Assembly: GCF_001806325.1 (NCBI RefSeq)
Contig: NZ_CP017580.1
Location: 248,001-312,000 of the forward strand
Length of the DNA: 64,000 nucleotides
DNA from: Curtobacterium sp. BH-2-1-1
Lineage (GTDB): Bacteria > Actinomycetota > Actinomycetes > Actinomycetales > Microbacteriaceae
Direction of reading: 5' to 3'
Shown: positions 37,158 through 46,192 of the stretch, one piece after another
Layout of the letters: every line of letters begins with the position of its first letter
How positions within the stretch are numbered: position 1 is the stretch's first letter
Made by a program: the position numbers and the translations under genes
Notes under the pieces: generated by a model
What the model was told of the DNA's origin: nothing
The model's input: only the letters and a program-made list of their open reading frames with translations
The model's database searches: none

Positions 37158-38890
37158 TGCACCTCACTCGCTGCTGTCAGGCCCTGCGTGAACCCGAGCA
37201 GAACCACTTTGTCATCGGTACCCACCGGGGGCACGTAGAAGAGCAGCTGCACGCCGTAGGTCGCGCTGATGCCCTTCGTGCTGGAGTCGACACCGGAGAG
37301 CGCCTTCACAGCACCCTCGGTGTTCACCTCGGCGCCGGCCGCGGTCGGCGTGACCTTCTCGACCTCGTTCAGGTCGGCCGACACGAGCGCTCCGGCACCG
37401 TCCGTCGCGATCGCCACGGCGCTGTCGTCGGGCACCTCGGACGAGTACTCGATCTTCGCGGTGTCCGGCAGCGACTCGGACTTCTTGTCCTTGTAGGCCT
37501 TGCCGATGGTCGACCGGAGGCCGTCGCCGTCCGCCTGGAACAGCGACGCGTACGAGCTGTCCTTGTCCTTGGAGAGGATGTCGCCGTACGCCTTCGCGAT
37601 CTCGTCGGGTGCGATGGCGAGCAGCTTCGTGTTCGACGCGAGCAGGGCGGCACCGATCGACGTGGGCGCGAGGCTCGGGATCTTCGCCGCGGCCTCGAGC
37701 GAGACGTCGTAGGCGACCTTGTAGTCGTCGCGGGCGGAGTCCTGCACGAGCGTCAGCGCCTGCGGGGCCGACTTCGCGTCGCAGTCCTCGGCGACGACCG
37801 CGAACACGGTGCGCGGCCACGAGTCGGTCTGCTGCGGCAGCGCCACGCACACCTGCTCCCCCGAGATCGTCGGCGGGGCGTCGACGTCCGAGTCCTTGCC
37901 GCGGATCGTGTAGTTCGCCGCGCGCAGGTCGAGCGCCGCACCGGTGAAGCGCTGCTCGGCGAGCTTCGCGTCGCGAGCGTCGTCGGCACGCTTCGCCACG
38001 TACGCGACCCGCTGGACGATCCGGGTGATCTGCTGCTTCGTGGCGGCGGTCGGCTCGGTCTGTGCAGCCGTCCCGGTCGCCGTCGCGGTGGGCGTCGGGC
38101 TGGCCGCGGACGCCCCCTGCGGCCAGTAGTCGGACGAACAGCCGGCGAGACCGAGGGCCCCGACGAGCAGGACCGGGATCGCCACGAACGCCCGGCGACC
38201 GCGACGACCGCGGACCGGTACCTGGGCGCCGGCGGCCGCGGCACGGCGCGAGGCACGCACGCGCGGCGGACGGGAGCCCCCGCTGCGGCGGCGGGGTCCG
38301 CGGCCACGACGCTGGTGCACGAACGCCCAGACGAGCAGGACGATGCCGCCGACCAGGAACACGCCACCGGCGACCAGGAGCGGACCGACCGACGGCGTCG
38401 CGGTGTCGCGCGGCCACGTGACCGAGACGTCGCTCGGGGCCGCGGCCGTGCCGTCGCCGACGATGATCACGCTGACGTCCTCGGGCAGACGGACCGTGAA
38501 CTGTCCGGCACTGTCGTACTCCTGGTACCAGAGGTCGCTTCCCGCGGGGTTCGGCACGCTGGACTCGGACCCCGTCGTGCGGCCGACGAGCTTCGCCTGC
38601 TCGGCGTCGAACCGCATCGTCGTGTGCTTCGCGTCACCGATCCAGGCGTCGACGTCGCTCGTCTTGCCGTAGGCCGCGAACACCTTGCCCGAGCCGGAGA
38701 CGTTGATGCGCTGGTAGCCGGGGTTGGCGTTGAGCGTCGAGCCCGGGATCACGGTCACCGGGGCGGAGCTCTTCGAGGACGATGCCGCGACGAGCGACGA
38801 CGGTGGCTCGAACACGGTCCGCTGGCCGACCGCGAGGGCGACGAGCAGCAGCCCGATGACGAAACTGACGATCGCCAGGACGAATCGCAC
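37154..38890 (-). CDS. Two-part membrane protein with an internal lipobox-like motif (unknown function)
   Basis: I do not recognise the family. The 578-residue protein has an N-terminal helix (FVLAIVSFVIGLLLVALAVG), an external domain of about 140 residues, and a second helix (VGPLLVAGGVFLVGGIVLLVWAFV). A very basic linker of about 45 residues ([21 protein letters not shown]) leads to a third hydrophobic segment ending VGALGLAGCSSDYW. That has the look of a lipoprotein signal with lipobox LAGC. About 320 Ala/Ser/Asp-rich residues follow. It reads like a membrane protein fused to a lipoprotein. No internal start with a Shine-Dalgarno sequence is obvious before the second signal. GGGAGAAG precedes the ATG, and the gene is coupled to the CnoX-like gene. 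Confidence 0.75.
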   Translation of the reverse strand: MRFVLAIVSFVIGLLLVALAVGQRTVFEPPSSLVAASSSKSSAPVTVIPGSTLNANPGYQRINVSGSGKVFAAYGKTSDVDAWIGDAKHTTMRFDAEQAKLVGRTTGSESSVPNPAGSDLWYQEYDSAGQFTVRLPEDVSVIIVGDGTAAAPSDVSVTWPRDTATPSVGPLLVAGGVFLVGGIVLLVWAFVHQRRGRGPRRRSGGSRPPRVRASRRAAAAGAQVPVRGRRGRRAFVAIPVLLVGALGLAGCSSDYWPQGASAASPTPTATATGTAAQTEPTAATKQQITRIVQRVAYVAKRADDARDAKLAEQRFTGAALDLRAANYTIRGKDSDVDAPPTISGEQVCVALPQQTDSWPRTVFAVVAEDCDAKSAPQALTLVQDSARDDYKVAYDVSLEAAAKIPSLAPTSIGAALLASNTKLLAIAPDEIAKAYGDILSKDKDSSYASLFQADGDGLRSTIGKAYKDKKSESLPDTAKIEYSSEVPDDSAVAIATDGAGALVSADLNEVEKVTPTAAGAEVNTEGAVKALSGVDSSTKGISATYGVQLLFYVPPVGTDDKVVLLGFTQGLTAASEVQ

Positions 38891-38945
38891 GGATCTTCTC
38901 CCTACCGCGCCGGGGTGGGGGTGTCGGCGCGCGAATCAGCGCTCC

Positions 38946-39026
38946 AGGATAGCGAGGGAGTCTGGACGGCGCATCCCCCACCGCTGTCCGCGGTCACAGC
39001 CCACCGTCTCCGCACGCCACTACAAT
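38946..39026. promoter_or_regulatory. Divergent promoter region
   Basis: TACAAT (39021-39026, plus strand) is the best -10 hexamer in the window and serves the DivIVA-like gene, whose AGGAG and GTG follow about 40 bases on. TATCCT on the minus strand (38946-38951) is the likely -10 for the membrane protein gene. Neither has an obvious consensus -35. Confidence 0.5.
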
Positions 39027-39075
39027 CGTGCCGGGCCTTCCCTGTGCCCTCCGCCGAGCACCCAGGAGCGAACAC

Positions 39076-40968
39076 GTGGCGAACGACGAGGCAGAGTTCG
39101 GGACCGAGCTGCGCGGGTACCGCCGCGAAGACGTGGACCGCTCGCTGAACGATCTGCGCCGTGAGCTCATCAAGTCGAACAACGACCGGGCCGACGCCGC
39201 GAAGGAGATCCGCCTCCTGCAGGCGCGCGTCTCCGAGCTGCAGGGCGAGCTCGACGAAGCCGGCACCCCCACGTACAGCGGCCTCGGCACCCGTCTCGAG
39301 TCGACCCTCCGCGTCGCCGAGGAACAGTCCACGCGGCTCATCAGCCAGGCCGACATCGACGCGCAGCGGCTCCGTGCCTCGAGCCGTGCCGAGGCCGACC
39401 GCACCCTGCGCGAGGCGCAGGACGAAGCCCGCGACACGCTCGAGGACGCCCGCAACCGGTCGACGAACGAGCTCACCCGTGCCCGCGCCGAGTCGGCCGA
39501 CACCGTCGAACGCGCCCGCGCCGAAGCCGGGCTCCTGACGCAGGACGCCCGCAACGAGGCCGCCGCCATCCGCGGTGCCGCCGTGACCGAGGCGGCCGAG
39601 GTCCGCTCGGTCGCGATCCGCGAGACGAACGCGCTGCGCGCCCAGGTCGAGCACGAGGTCGCCGAGCTCCGCGAGATCACCCAGCGCGAGTCCGCCGAGG
39701 CCCGTCGCGCCGCCGCCGACCTCGACCGCGAGACCGAGCACCGCCGCAGCGTGTTCGAGGCCGACCACGCCCGCCGTGTCGAGGACCTCGACCGCGACGA
39801 GACCACCCGCCGCGACGCCCTCGAGCGCGAGATCGCCGAGGGTCGCGCCGCCTGGCACCGTGAACGCGACGACGAGCAGCAGGCCCACGCGCTCGAGCTC
39901 GAGACCGGACGCGCCGACCTCGCCGCCGAGGTGGACCGCCGTCGCGCCGAGCTCGACACCGAGCTCGCCGACCGCCGCCGTGTCCTCGACGAGGAGCTCG
40001 CGGCCGCCCGCGCCGAGTGGGACCGCGAGCTCGCCTCGGCCCGCGCCGCGCTCGAACAGGAGATCGAGGCCGCACGCGCCCAGCTCCGCGTCGACGAGGA
40101 GCAGACCCGCACCGAGAACGCGCGGCTGGTGCAGGAGACCGCGGACCGCATCGCCCGCGAACTCGACGAGCACGCGAGGCGCATCGAGCGCGAGCGCGCC
40201 GAGGCCGAGGCGACCGCGGAACGCGCCGCCCGCGAGCACGAGAACGAACTCGCCGCCCGCCGCGAACGCGAACACGCCGAGGTCGACACCGAGATCGCCG
40301 ACCGCCGCACCGCCGAGCTCGGCACGCTCGAGGCCGAGCGCACGGCGCTCCGGCAGGAGATCGACACGGCCCGTGCCGACCTCACCCGCGAGCGCGACGA
40401 GGTCCGTGCCGAGATCGCCCGCGAGCGCGACGAGGCCCGCACGACCCTCGAGTCGGAACTCGCCGCCCGACGCGACGACGCCGAGCAGGACTACCTGCAG
40501 AAGCACCACGACACCGTCACCGAGACGCAGAAGTACCTCGACGAGGCGAACCTGCAGCTCGCCGAGGCGACGCGCCGCGCCACCGAGGCACGCGAACGGG
40601 CCGAGCGCCTCCAGCAGGAGGCCGACGACCTCGAGCGCTCCAGCACCTCGGACGCGCAGGAGCACGCACGCACGATCGTCGCGGACGCCCAGGACCGCGT
40701 GCACAAGATGATCGCCGACGCCGAGGAGCGCACCGCCGCGATCATCGCCGAGTCCGAGGACCGCCTCGCGGCCATCCGGACCGAACGCGACGCCGTCGCC
40801 GGCTACCTCGAGAACCTCCGCGGGGTCCTGACCAACGCGACCGGCCTGCTCGGCACGGCACCGTCGGTCGACGCCGCGGAGCCAGCCGAGCTCGTGATCG
40901 AGCCCGACGGCGAGTCGGTCACCGACGACGCGACGGTCACCGACGACGAGGACGCGACCACGCGCTGA
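39076..40968 (+). CDS. Long coiled-coil protein with DivIVA-like N-terminus
   Basis: Predicted cytoskeletal or polar scaffold protein of 630 residues. The N-terminal 55 residues (FGTELRGYRREDVDRSLNDL) resemble the membrane-targeting DivIVA domain. Most of the rest is an uninterrupted coiled coil built from Ala, Glu, Arg and Asp (for example ERARAEAGLLTQDARNEAAA). A short acidic Asp/Thr/Val-rich tail ends it (VTDDATVTDDEDATTR). The nearest functional idea is the actinobacterial polarisome or intermediate-filament-like group (Wag31, Scy, FilP). The GTG at 39076 has AGGAG 7 bases upstream. A GGAGGCGCG palindrome follows the stop. Confidence 0.8.
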   Translation: MANDEAEFGTELRGYRREDVDRSLNDLRRELIKSNNDRADAAKEIRLLQARVSELQGELDEAGTPTYSGLGTRLESTLRVAEEQSTRLISQADIDAQRLRASSRAEADRTLREAQDEARDTLEDARNRSTNELTRARAESADTVERARAEAGLLTQDARNEAAAIRGAAVTEAAEVRSVAIRETNALRAQVEHEVAELREITQRESAEARRAAADLDRETEHRRSVFEADHARRVEDLDRDETTRRDALEREIAEGRAAWHRERDDEQQAHALELETGRADLAAEVDRRRAELDTELADRRRVLDEELAAARAEWDRELASARAALEQEIEAARAQLRVDEEQTRTENARLVQETADRIARELDEHARRIERERAEAEATAERAAREHENELAARREREHAEVDTEIADRRTAELGTLEAERTALRQEIDTARADLTRERDEVRAEIARERDEARTTLESELAARRDDAEQDYLQKHHDTVTETQKYLDEANLQLAEATRRATEARERAERLQQEADDLERSSTSDAQEHARTIVADAQDRVHKMIADAEERTAAIIAESEDRLAAIRTERDAVAGYLENLRGVLTNATGLLGTAPSVDAAEPAELVIEPDGESVTDDATVTDDEDATTR

Positions 40969-40973
40969 GCGTC

Positions 40974-41014
40974 GGCCGGTCCAGGAGGCGCGACCCGCGC
41001 CTCCTGGACCGGCC
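40974..41014. repeat. Palindromic repeat, GGAGGCGCG family (19-bp perfect stem)
   Basis: Arms 40974-40992 and 40996-41014 are exact reverse complements around a 3-base loop, containing CCAGGAGGCGCG or its complement. The repeat starts 5 bases after the coiled-coil gene stop and lies 43 bases before the convergent hydrolase stop. It likely terminates both. Confidence 0.85.
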
Positions 41015-41057
41015 CGCGTCGGCGATGCGACCCGTTCCCCGCGACCCGGCCCGTCCG

Positions 41058-41786
41058 TCAGTCGGTGACGTGCGTCGGCAGCGGTGCACTGGCCGGCACG
41101 ACGAGGTCCGCGATCGCGTCGAGCACGATCCGGACGTACTTCTCCCCCACCCAGAGGTGCTTCGCCCCCTCGACCGGGACGACACGGACGTTCGGCGCGA
41201 TGGCGAACCGACGTGCCGCCTCGTCCGGCTGCAGGAAGTCGTCGTGCTCGGGGACGAGGGCCACGACGGGGACGGACACCTCCGCCCAACGGGCGAGTTC
41301 GTCGTCGGTGGTGCGGTGCAGCGGCGGCGAGAGCAGGACGACACCGGCGACCCGGCCGGCCTCGACGTGCTCGAGCGCGTGCTTGAGGATCACCTCGGTG
41401 CCGAACGACCACCCGACGAGCCACGGTGTCGGCAGACCGCGGTCGGCGACGTCCGTGACGGCGGCGCGCAGGTCGAACCCCTCGGAGACGCCGTCGCCGA
41501 AGACGCCCTCGGACGTGCCGCGCGGGGACGTCACCGAACGGAAGTTGAACCGGAGCACCGCGATGTCCGCGAGGGCCGGGAGCCGGGCCGCCGCCTTCTT
41601 CAGCACGTGCGAGTCCATGAAACCGTGCGCGGTCGGCAGCGGGTGCAGCGTGACGATCGTGCCGCGAGCAGCGTGCTCCAGCGGCTCGGCGAGTTCTCCG
41701 ACGAGGGTGAGGTGGTCGTCCGTGACGAGCTCGATGTCGGTGCGTCGGGCCGGCAGCTCGGTGTTCGACCGGATCTCGGTGGTCAT
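41058..41786 (-). CDS. Alpha/beta hydrolase
   Basis: Predicted serine hydrolase of 242 residues; substrate unknown. The oxyanion and nucleophile regions are visible as TIVTLHPLPTAHGFMDSHVL and VGWSFGTEV (G-x-S-x-G, Ser about residue 127). VPEHDDFLQP likely holds the catalytic Asp and VEGAKHLWVG the catalytic His. The HPLPTAHG loop resembles dienelactone-hydrolase-like small hydrolases. Its start overlaps the stop of the preceding small zinc protein gene (ATGA 41783-41786), so the two are translated together. Confidence 0.85.
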   Translation of the reverse strand: MTTEIRSNTELPARRTDIELVTDDHLTLVGELAEPLEHAARGTIVTLHPLPTAHGFMDSHVLKKAAARLPALADIAVLRFNFRSVTSPRGTSEGVFGDGVSEGFDLRAAVTDVADRGLPTPWLVGWSFGTEVILKHALEHVEAGRVAGVVLLSPPLHRTTDDELARWAEVSVPVVALVPEHDDFLQPDEAARRFAIAPNVRVVPVEGAKHLWVGEKYVRIVLDAIADLVVPASAPLPTHVTD

Positions 41787-42088
41787 GCGATGCTCCAGCA
41801 GTGGTTGTGCCAGTGGCGGCGGGACGCCAGGTCGGCCTCGTCCCCGAGGACACCGTCGGCACGCCAGACGACCACGTGCGCCACGCCGGGCAGCACCGTG
41901 CCGCCGCAGCCCGGGCAGATGTACTCCTTCTGCGCCGAGGCGGCGGAGATGGGCTGCACGAGGTACTCACGGCCGCGGCGCACCTCGGTGCGCTTCCACG
42001 AGCTCATCATCCGGTCGAGACCGGTCGGCTCGTCGTCCTGCTCGGGACCGCGGCCCCGAGGGCGTCGCGGCCGGTTGCTCCGCGGCAC
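41783..42088 (-). CDS. Small putative zinc-binding protein
   Basis: A 101-residue basic protein; family not named with confidence. After an Arg/Pro-rich start, a C-terminal part contains YICPGCGGTVLPGVAHVVVW and RRHWHNHCW. Together these offer four cysteines/histidines or more in a C-x2-C...H-x-H-x-C pattern likely to bind zinc. Proteins of this kind are annotated in actinobacteria as ATP/GTP-binding proteins, but I see no P-loop. It is coupled to the alpha/beta hydrolase downstream and lies 14 bases after the transglycosylase-like gene on the same strand. Confidence 0.7.
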   Translation of the reverse strand: MPRSNRPRRPRGRGPEQDDEPTGLDRMMSSWKRTEVRRGREYLVQPISAASAQKEYICPGCGGTVLPGVAHVVVWRADGVLGDEADLASRRHWHNHCWSIA

Positions 42089-42102
42089 CTGCGTTCAGCC
42101 GA

Positions 42103-43095
42103 TCAGTACCAGTTGTTCGCCACGCTGTGACCCCAGGCACCGCACGGCGTGCCGTAGACGCCGGAGATGTAGTTGAGGCCCCAGGTGATCTGCGTCGCCG
42201 GGTTCGTCTGCCAGTCAGCGCCGGCCGTGGCCATCTTGCTGCCGGGGAGCGCCTGCGGGATGCCGTAGGCACCGCTCGGGTTGTACGCGTTCACGCGCCA
42301 GCCCGACTCCTTGTTCCAGAGCGAGACGAGGCAGTTGTACTGGTCGGTCCCCCAGCCGCGCGCGGCCACCATCTCCTGCGCGATGGCCTGGGCGCTGCCC
42401 GGGTCCGGCGTCGCAGCGGTCGCCGCGAGGGTGTTCGAGGCGCTCACCGAGGCGGTCTCGTCCGTGGCGGTGTCCGCGTCGGCATCCGTGGTGTCGGTCT
42501 CGGTCTTCGGCTTCTCGACGACCTTGGGCTTCGGGAGCGTCACGCCGTACGCGTCGCGGGAGACGTCGAACGCGGCGTAGGTGCCGTGCGCCGTGTACTC
42601 CTGCGGGGCCGCCGGCGCCTTGACGAGCACCGGAGCGGAGACCGCTGCCTGGGCCACGTCGGGCTGCAGCGGGTTGAACAGCGAACCGACGACGATGCCG
42701 GACACCGCGAAGAAGGACAGCACCGGCACTGCCGCACGCTTGCGCACGAAGGTGTTCATGCTCTGCGGGGACGACGACGGCTTCGCGGCTGCGGCGACCG
42801 CACGGGCACGACGCTGCTTGACGATGCGGGGGTCGGCAGGGGTGGCGGGCACCGCGTGGGCGACCGACGCCTGCGCGTCCGTCGTGTCCGACACGCGGTT
42901 CGCCGCGACCGACTTGGGGGCGACGGCCGGAGCGGTCGGCACCGATGCCGTGACCACCGTCGGGTTCGCCGGGAGGACCGAGTTCTCCGCCGTGCGGGTT
43001 CGGTTCAGTGCCGCGCGGCGCTCACCGGCGGCCGTGAGGCCGAGGTGCTCGCGGGTATCGCGGTCGGAGCTGATGTCTGCCGTGTGCCTGCCCAT
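42103..43095 (-). CDS. Membrane-anchored lytic-transglycosylase-like envelope protein
   Basis: A 330-residue protein. About 115 basic, Ala/Arg-rich cytoplasmic residues lead to one membrane helix (VPVLSFFAVSGIVVGSLF), then an acidic Thr/Asp/Lys-rich linker. The C-terminal domain of about 90 residues contains YNCLVSLWNKESGWRVNAYN, SGAYGIPQALPGSKM and TQITWGLNYISGVYG. That is the SLT/Rpf-like fold seen in actinobacterial transglycosylases, with the Glu of NKESGW as likely catalytic acid. Two cysteines could pair. The long cytoplasmic part is unusual for a secreted hydrolase and may be a regulatory or scaffold-binding tail. ATG at 43095 lacks a Shine-Dalgarno sequence; TATCCT lies 10 bases upstream. 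Confidence 0.82.
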   Translation of the reverse strand: MGRHTADISSDRDTREHLGLTAAGERRAALNRTRTAENSVLPANPTVVTASVPTAPAVAPKSVAANRVSDTTDAQASVAHAVPATPADPRIVKQRRARAVAAAAKPSSSPQSMNTFVRKRAAVPVLSFFAVSGIVVGSLFNPLQPDVAQAAVSAPVLVKAPAAPQEYTAHGTYAAFDVSRDAYGVTLPKPKVVEKPKTETDTTDADADTATDETASVSASNTLAATAATPDPGSAQAIAQEMVAARGWGTDQYNCLVSLWNKESGWRVNAYNPSGAYGIPQALPGSKMATAGADWQTNPATQITWGLNYISGVYGTPCGAWGHSVANNWY

Positions 43096-43105
43096 GAGTT
43101 CGACC

Positions 43106-43111
43106 AGGATA
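43106..43111 (-). promoter_or_regulatory. Putative -10 box (TATCCT) of the transglycosylase-like gene
   Basis: TATCCT on the minus strand lies 10 bases before the ATG at 43095. No Shine-Dalgarno sequence is present. Confidence 0.45.
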
Positions 43112-43155
43112 ACGGAACGATCACGGAAAGCGAAGCACCCGCCACCAGCGCGTCG

Positions 43156-43704
43156 TCAGCGGACAGCGAGCATGACCTCGACGACGGCGTCGAGCAGCGC
43201 GTCGACCTGTGCTTCGCGGTAGCCGCCGTGCTTCGGTCGGAAGACGATCGAGCGGACCTCGGTCAGGCTGAGCGGCTTGCCGTCGCGGAAGTAGCCCTCG
43301 AGCCGCTTCGCGAAGGCGTCGACGTCCTTCGGGTGGTACCCGGTGCCGAGGAAGCTGACGCGACCGAACCGCTGCCCGTCCGGACGCTCGAGACGCGCCA
43401 CGACGTCGGAGGCCTTCGACCGGGCTTCGGCGTACCAGGCCTTCTGCCCGATGTCCGCGATCTCCCGCTCGCGCTCACGAGCCGCGAAGGCGTCCTCGAG
43501 CCGTTCGAGTGCGGCGTCGACGTGTGCGGTGGAGTAGCCGCCCTTGCGCATCGAGAAGGCGGTGGCCCGGATCTTCGCGGCCTCGATCGCCGGAGCGGTG
43601 TCGTTCGCCGTGTAGGCGCGGCGGGCGTCCTCGAGGAAGCGCTCGACCTCGTCGACGTCGTATCCGAGGGCGGAGCGGTCTGCGTTCGGGAAGGTGGTGG
43701 CCAC
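43156..43704 (-). CDS. DivIVA domain-containing protein
   Basis: A 182-residue protein made of four repeats of the DivIVA-type motif: FPNADRSALGYDVDEVERFL, FSMRKGGYSTAHVDAALERL, FLGTGYHPKDVDAFAKRLEG and FRPKHGGYREAQVDALLDAV. Each has the pattern hydrophobic-x-G-Y-x3-x-V-D. Such short multi-motif proteins are found next to division genes in actinobacteria; a membrane-curvature or scaffold role is inferred. GTG at 43704 is preferred because the first motif begins directly after it. An in-frame ATG at 43731, with AGGT upstream, is an alternative. The gene sits between cdsA and the transglycosylase-like gene. Confidence 0.8.
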   Translation of the reverse strand: MATTFPNADRSALGYDVDEVERFLEDARRAYTANDTAPAIEAAKIRATAFSMRKGGYSTAHVDAALERLEDAFAAREREREIADIGQKAWYAEARSKASDVVARLERPDGQRFGRVSFLGTGYHPKDVDAFAKRLEGYFRDGKPLSLTEVRSIVFRPKHGGYREAQVDALLDAVVEVMLAVR

Positions 43705-43772
43705 GGCGACATTCTGCCAGGACCGGACCATGGTGTGACCTGGACGCGCTGGGGCGTGGACCAGGGGTCCGT

Positions 43773-44765
43773 TCAGTGGTTGACGACGAGGTACAGCACG
43801 TAGGCGACGGCGGCGGACGGCAGGATGCTGTCGATGCGGTCGAGGAGTCCACCGTGCCCGGGCAGGAACGACGAGATGTCCTTGATGCCCAGGTCGCGCT
43901 TGATCATCGACTCGGTGAGGTCGCCGAGCGTGGCGGACCCGGAGATGAGCACGCCGAGGATGATGCCCGTCCACCAGGGCAGCCCGAGCATGAGCCACGA
44001 GACGAGGATGCCGACGATGATGCTGGCGGCGACCGAGCCGGCGAAGCCCTCCCACGTCTTCTTCGGGCTGATCCGCGGCGCCATCGGGTGCTTGCCGAGG
44101 TTGAGCCCGGTGGCGTACGCGCCGGTGTCGACCGCGACGACCACGAGGATGAAGCCGATCACCCAGAGCTGTCCGCTGGGCTGTGCCGCCAGCAGGACCA
44201 CGCAGGCGCCGAGGAGCGTGATGTAGGCCTGCACGAACAAGCCGTTCGTGAGGTCCCGCACCACGTTGCCCGCGGCCGGCTTCGGACGCGCGATCGCGAC
44301 CTCGACCAGGCGCCAGAGGCTGATGAACACGATGCCGCCGAGGAGCGTGAACAGCGCCGGGATCTGCCCGCCGATGAACGCCGCCGGCACGATCGCCACA
44401 CTCACGATGACGCTCGGGATGCGCGGCACGTCGCGCCCGGCGAACCGCATGGCGCTCGCGAGCTCGTAGACGCCGACGCCGAGCAGGAACGCCCCGACGA
44501 CCATGAACGACGGCTTCCAGATGAGCAACGAGCCGAGCATCACGACCGCGAACGCCAGGGCGATCCCGATCGCCGCCGGCAGGTTGCGTCCGGTGCGTGC
44601 CGTCAGCGCCTCGTTGCGGGCGCCGAAGTCGGCCTTCCGCTGCCGGAGCTGCGCCTCGAAGTCGGTGCGTGCGGCTCGTGCGCGCGCGTCGAAGTCCTGA
44701 CGCAGCCCCTTGGCGGAACGCTTCTCTGCTGTGGGGCGGTCACCGCCCTGGTCCGGACGGTGCAT
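43773..44765 (-). CDS. cdsA: Phosphatidate cytidylyltransferase
   Basis: Membrane enzyme making CDP-diacylglycerol from phosphatidate and CTP for phospholipid synthesis. The 330-residue protein has about 60 charged N-terminal residues (FEAQLRQRKADFGARN), then about eight helices. The CdsA signature SMIKRDLGIKDISSFLPGHGG...DRIDS lies near the C-terminus, and KTWEGFAGS before it. The charged N-terminal extension is typical of actinobacterial forms. Its ATG overlaps the frr stop by one base (TGATG at 44763-44767). The order frr-cdsA after pyrH is conserved across many bacteria. Confidence 0.94.
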   Translation of the reverse strand: MHRPDQGGDRPTAEKRSAKGLRQDFDARARAARTDFEAQLRQRKADFGARNEALTARTGRNLPAAIGIALAFAVVMLGSLLIWKPSFMVVGAFLLGVGVYELASAMRFAGRDVPRIPSVIVSVAIVPAAFIGGQIPALFTLLGGIVFISLWRLVEVAIARPKPAAGNVVRDLTNGLFVQAYITLLGACVVLLAAQPSGQLWVIGFILVVVAVDTGAYATGLNLGKHPMAPRISPKKTWEGFAGSVAASIIVGILVSWLMLGLPWWTGIILGVLISGSATLGDLTESMIKRDLGIKDISSFLPGHGGLLDRIDSILPSAAVAYVLYLVVNH

Positions 44766-45319
44766 CAGACCTCGAGGAGTTCGGCTTCCTTCTTCTTCAG
44801 CGAGTCGTCGATCTGGTCGACGTGCTTCTTCGTCAGGGCTTCGAGGTCCTTGTCGCCACGGGAGATCTCGTCGTCGGAGATCTCGCCCTTGAGCGCGTCG
44901 AGGTCGTCCTTGGCCTTGCGGCGGATGTTGCGGATGACGACCTTGTGGTCCTCGCCCTTGCTCCGGACGAGCTTGACGAACTCCTTGCGTCGGTCCTGCG
45001 TGAGCTCCGGGATCGTCACGCGGACGATGTCACCGTCGTTCGTCGGGCTGGCGCCGAGGTTCGGGAACGTCGCGATCGCGCGCTCGATCTCCTTGAGCGC
45101 CGTCTTGTCGTACGGCGTCACGATGAGCGTGCGGGCCTCGGGGGTCTGCAGCGACGCGAGCTGCGCGAGCGGCGTCGGCGTGCCGTAGTACTCGACCGGG
45201 ATCTTCTGGAAGAGCGCCGCGTTGATGCGGCCGGTGCGGACGGTCGAGAAGTCGTCCTTGGCGACCTCGACCGCCTTCGCCATCTTCTCGGTGGCTTCGG
45301 TCAGGACATCACTGATCAC
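44765..45319 (-). CDS. frr: Ribosome recycling factor
   Basis: Splits post-termination ribosomes with EF-G. The 184 residues match RRF throughout: [77 protein letters not shown] and the C-terminal three-helix bundle. It follows pyrH after 47 bases and runs into cdsA. Confidence 0.97.
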   Translation of the reverse strand: MISDVLTEATEKMAKAVEVAKDDFSTVRTGRINAALFQKIPVEYYGTPTPLAQLASLQTPEARTLIVTPYDKTALKEIERAIATFPNLGASPTNDGDIVRVTIPELTQDRRKEFVKLVRSKGEDHKVVIRNIRRKAKDDLDALKGEISDDEISRGDKDLEALTKKHVDQIDDSLKKKEAELLEV

Positions 45320-45366
45320 GGTGTTACTCCTTCGGTACTGGCGTCGAGTCTAGTCAGCGGACGGGG

Positions 45367-46086
45367 TCAGTTGCTGACCACCGTGCCGATGCGCTCGCCC
45401 CGGATCGCGGCGGCGACGTTGCCGTCGCCCTCCATGCCGAAGACGTGCATCGGCATGCCGTTGTCCATGCAGAGCGAGAACGCGGTGGCGTCGACGACCT
45501 TGAGGCCCTTCAGGAGCGCGTCCTGGTAGGTGACGTGGTGGAGCTTCTCCGCCGTGGCGTCCTTCTTCGGGTCTGCCGTGTAGACGCCGTCGACGCCGTT
45601 CTTGGCGACGAGGACCTCTTGCGCGTCGATCTCGAGGGCACGCTGCGCGGCGACCGTGTCGGTCGAGAAGTAGGGCAGGCCCGCTCCGGCACCGAAGATG
45701 ACGATGCGCCCCTTCTCGAGGTGCCGCTCGGCGCGCCGCGGGATGTACGGCTCGGCGACCTGGGTCATGCTGATCGCCGACTGCACGCGCGTGGCGGCTC
45801 CGGCCTGCTCGAGGAAGTCCTGCAGCGCGAGAGCGTTCATGACGGTCCCGAGCATGCCCATGTAGTCGGCGCGCCCGCGGTCCATGCCCCGCTGGGAGAG
45901 CTCGGCGCCGCGGAAGAAGTTCCCGCCGCCGACGACGATCGCGACCTCGACCTCCTGCGCGGCGACCGCGATCTCCTTCGCGATCGTGCTGATGACGTCC
46001 GGGTTCACACCGAGCGAACCGGCACCGAACGCCTCCCCCGACAGCTTCAGCAGGACCCGGCGGCGTCCGGTCTTCTCGTTCGTCAT
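45367..46086 (-). CDS. pyrH: Uridylate kinase
   Basis: Bacterial UMP kinase of the amino-acid kinase fold, 239 residues; converts UMP to UDP. Motifs are [12 protein letters not shown] (phosphate loop), [48 protein letters not shown] and [12 protein letters not shown]. It lies between tsf and frr as in other actinobacteria. The upstream gap carries the tsf terminator and a small GGAGGCG hairpin, so pyrH-frr-cdsA likely has its own promoter near 46090-46190. Confidence 0.97.
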   Translation of the reverse strand: MTNEKTGRRRVLLKLSGEAFGAGSLGVNPDVISTIAKEIAVAAQEVEVAIVVGGGNFFRGAELSQRGMDRGRADYMGMLGTVMNALALQDFLEQAGAATRVQSAISMTQVAEPYIPRRAERHLEKGRIVIFGAGAGLPYFSTDTVAAQRALEIDAQEVLVAKNGVDGVYTADPKKDATAEKLHHVTYQDALLKGLKVVDATAFSLCMDNGMPMHVFGMEGDGNVAAAIRGERIGTVVSN

Positions 46087-46145
46087 GTGGTCGCACCCTT
46101 CGTCGAATGTCTCGTGGGAATCTACCCGGCCGCAGCCGGTCCGGC

Positions 46146-46164
46146 GGAGGCGGGTCGCGCCTCC
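46146..46164. repeat. Short GGAGGCG hairpin, probably a reduced family copy
   Basis: GGAGGCG (46146-46152) and CGCCTCC (46158-46164) with a 5-base loop. It lies between the tsf terminator and pyrH. It shares the core of the larger palindromes but lacks their outer arms. Confidence 0.55.
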
Positions 46165-46192
46165 AGTCGGTGCTCGCGCGTGTCGGCGCGCG

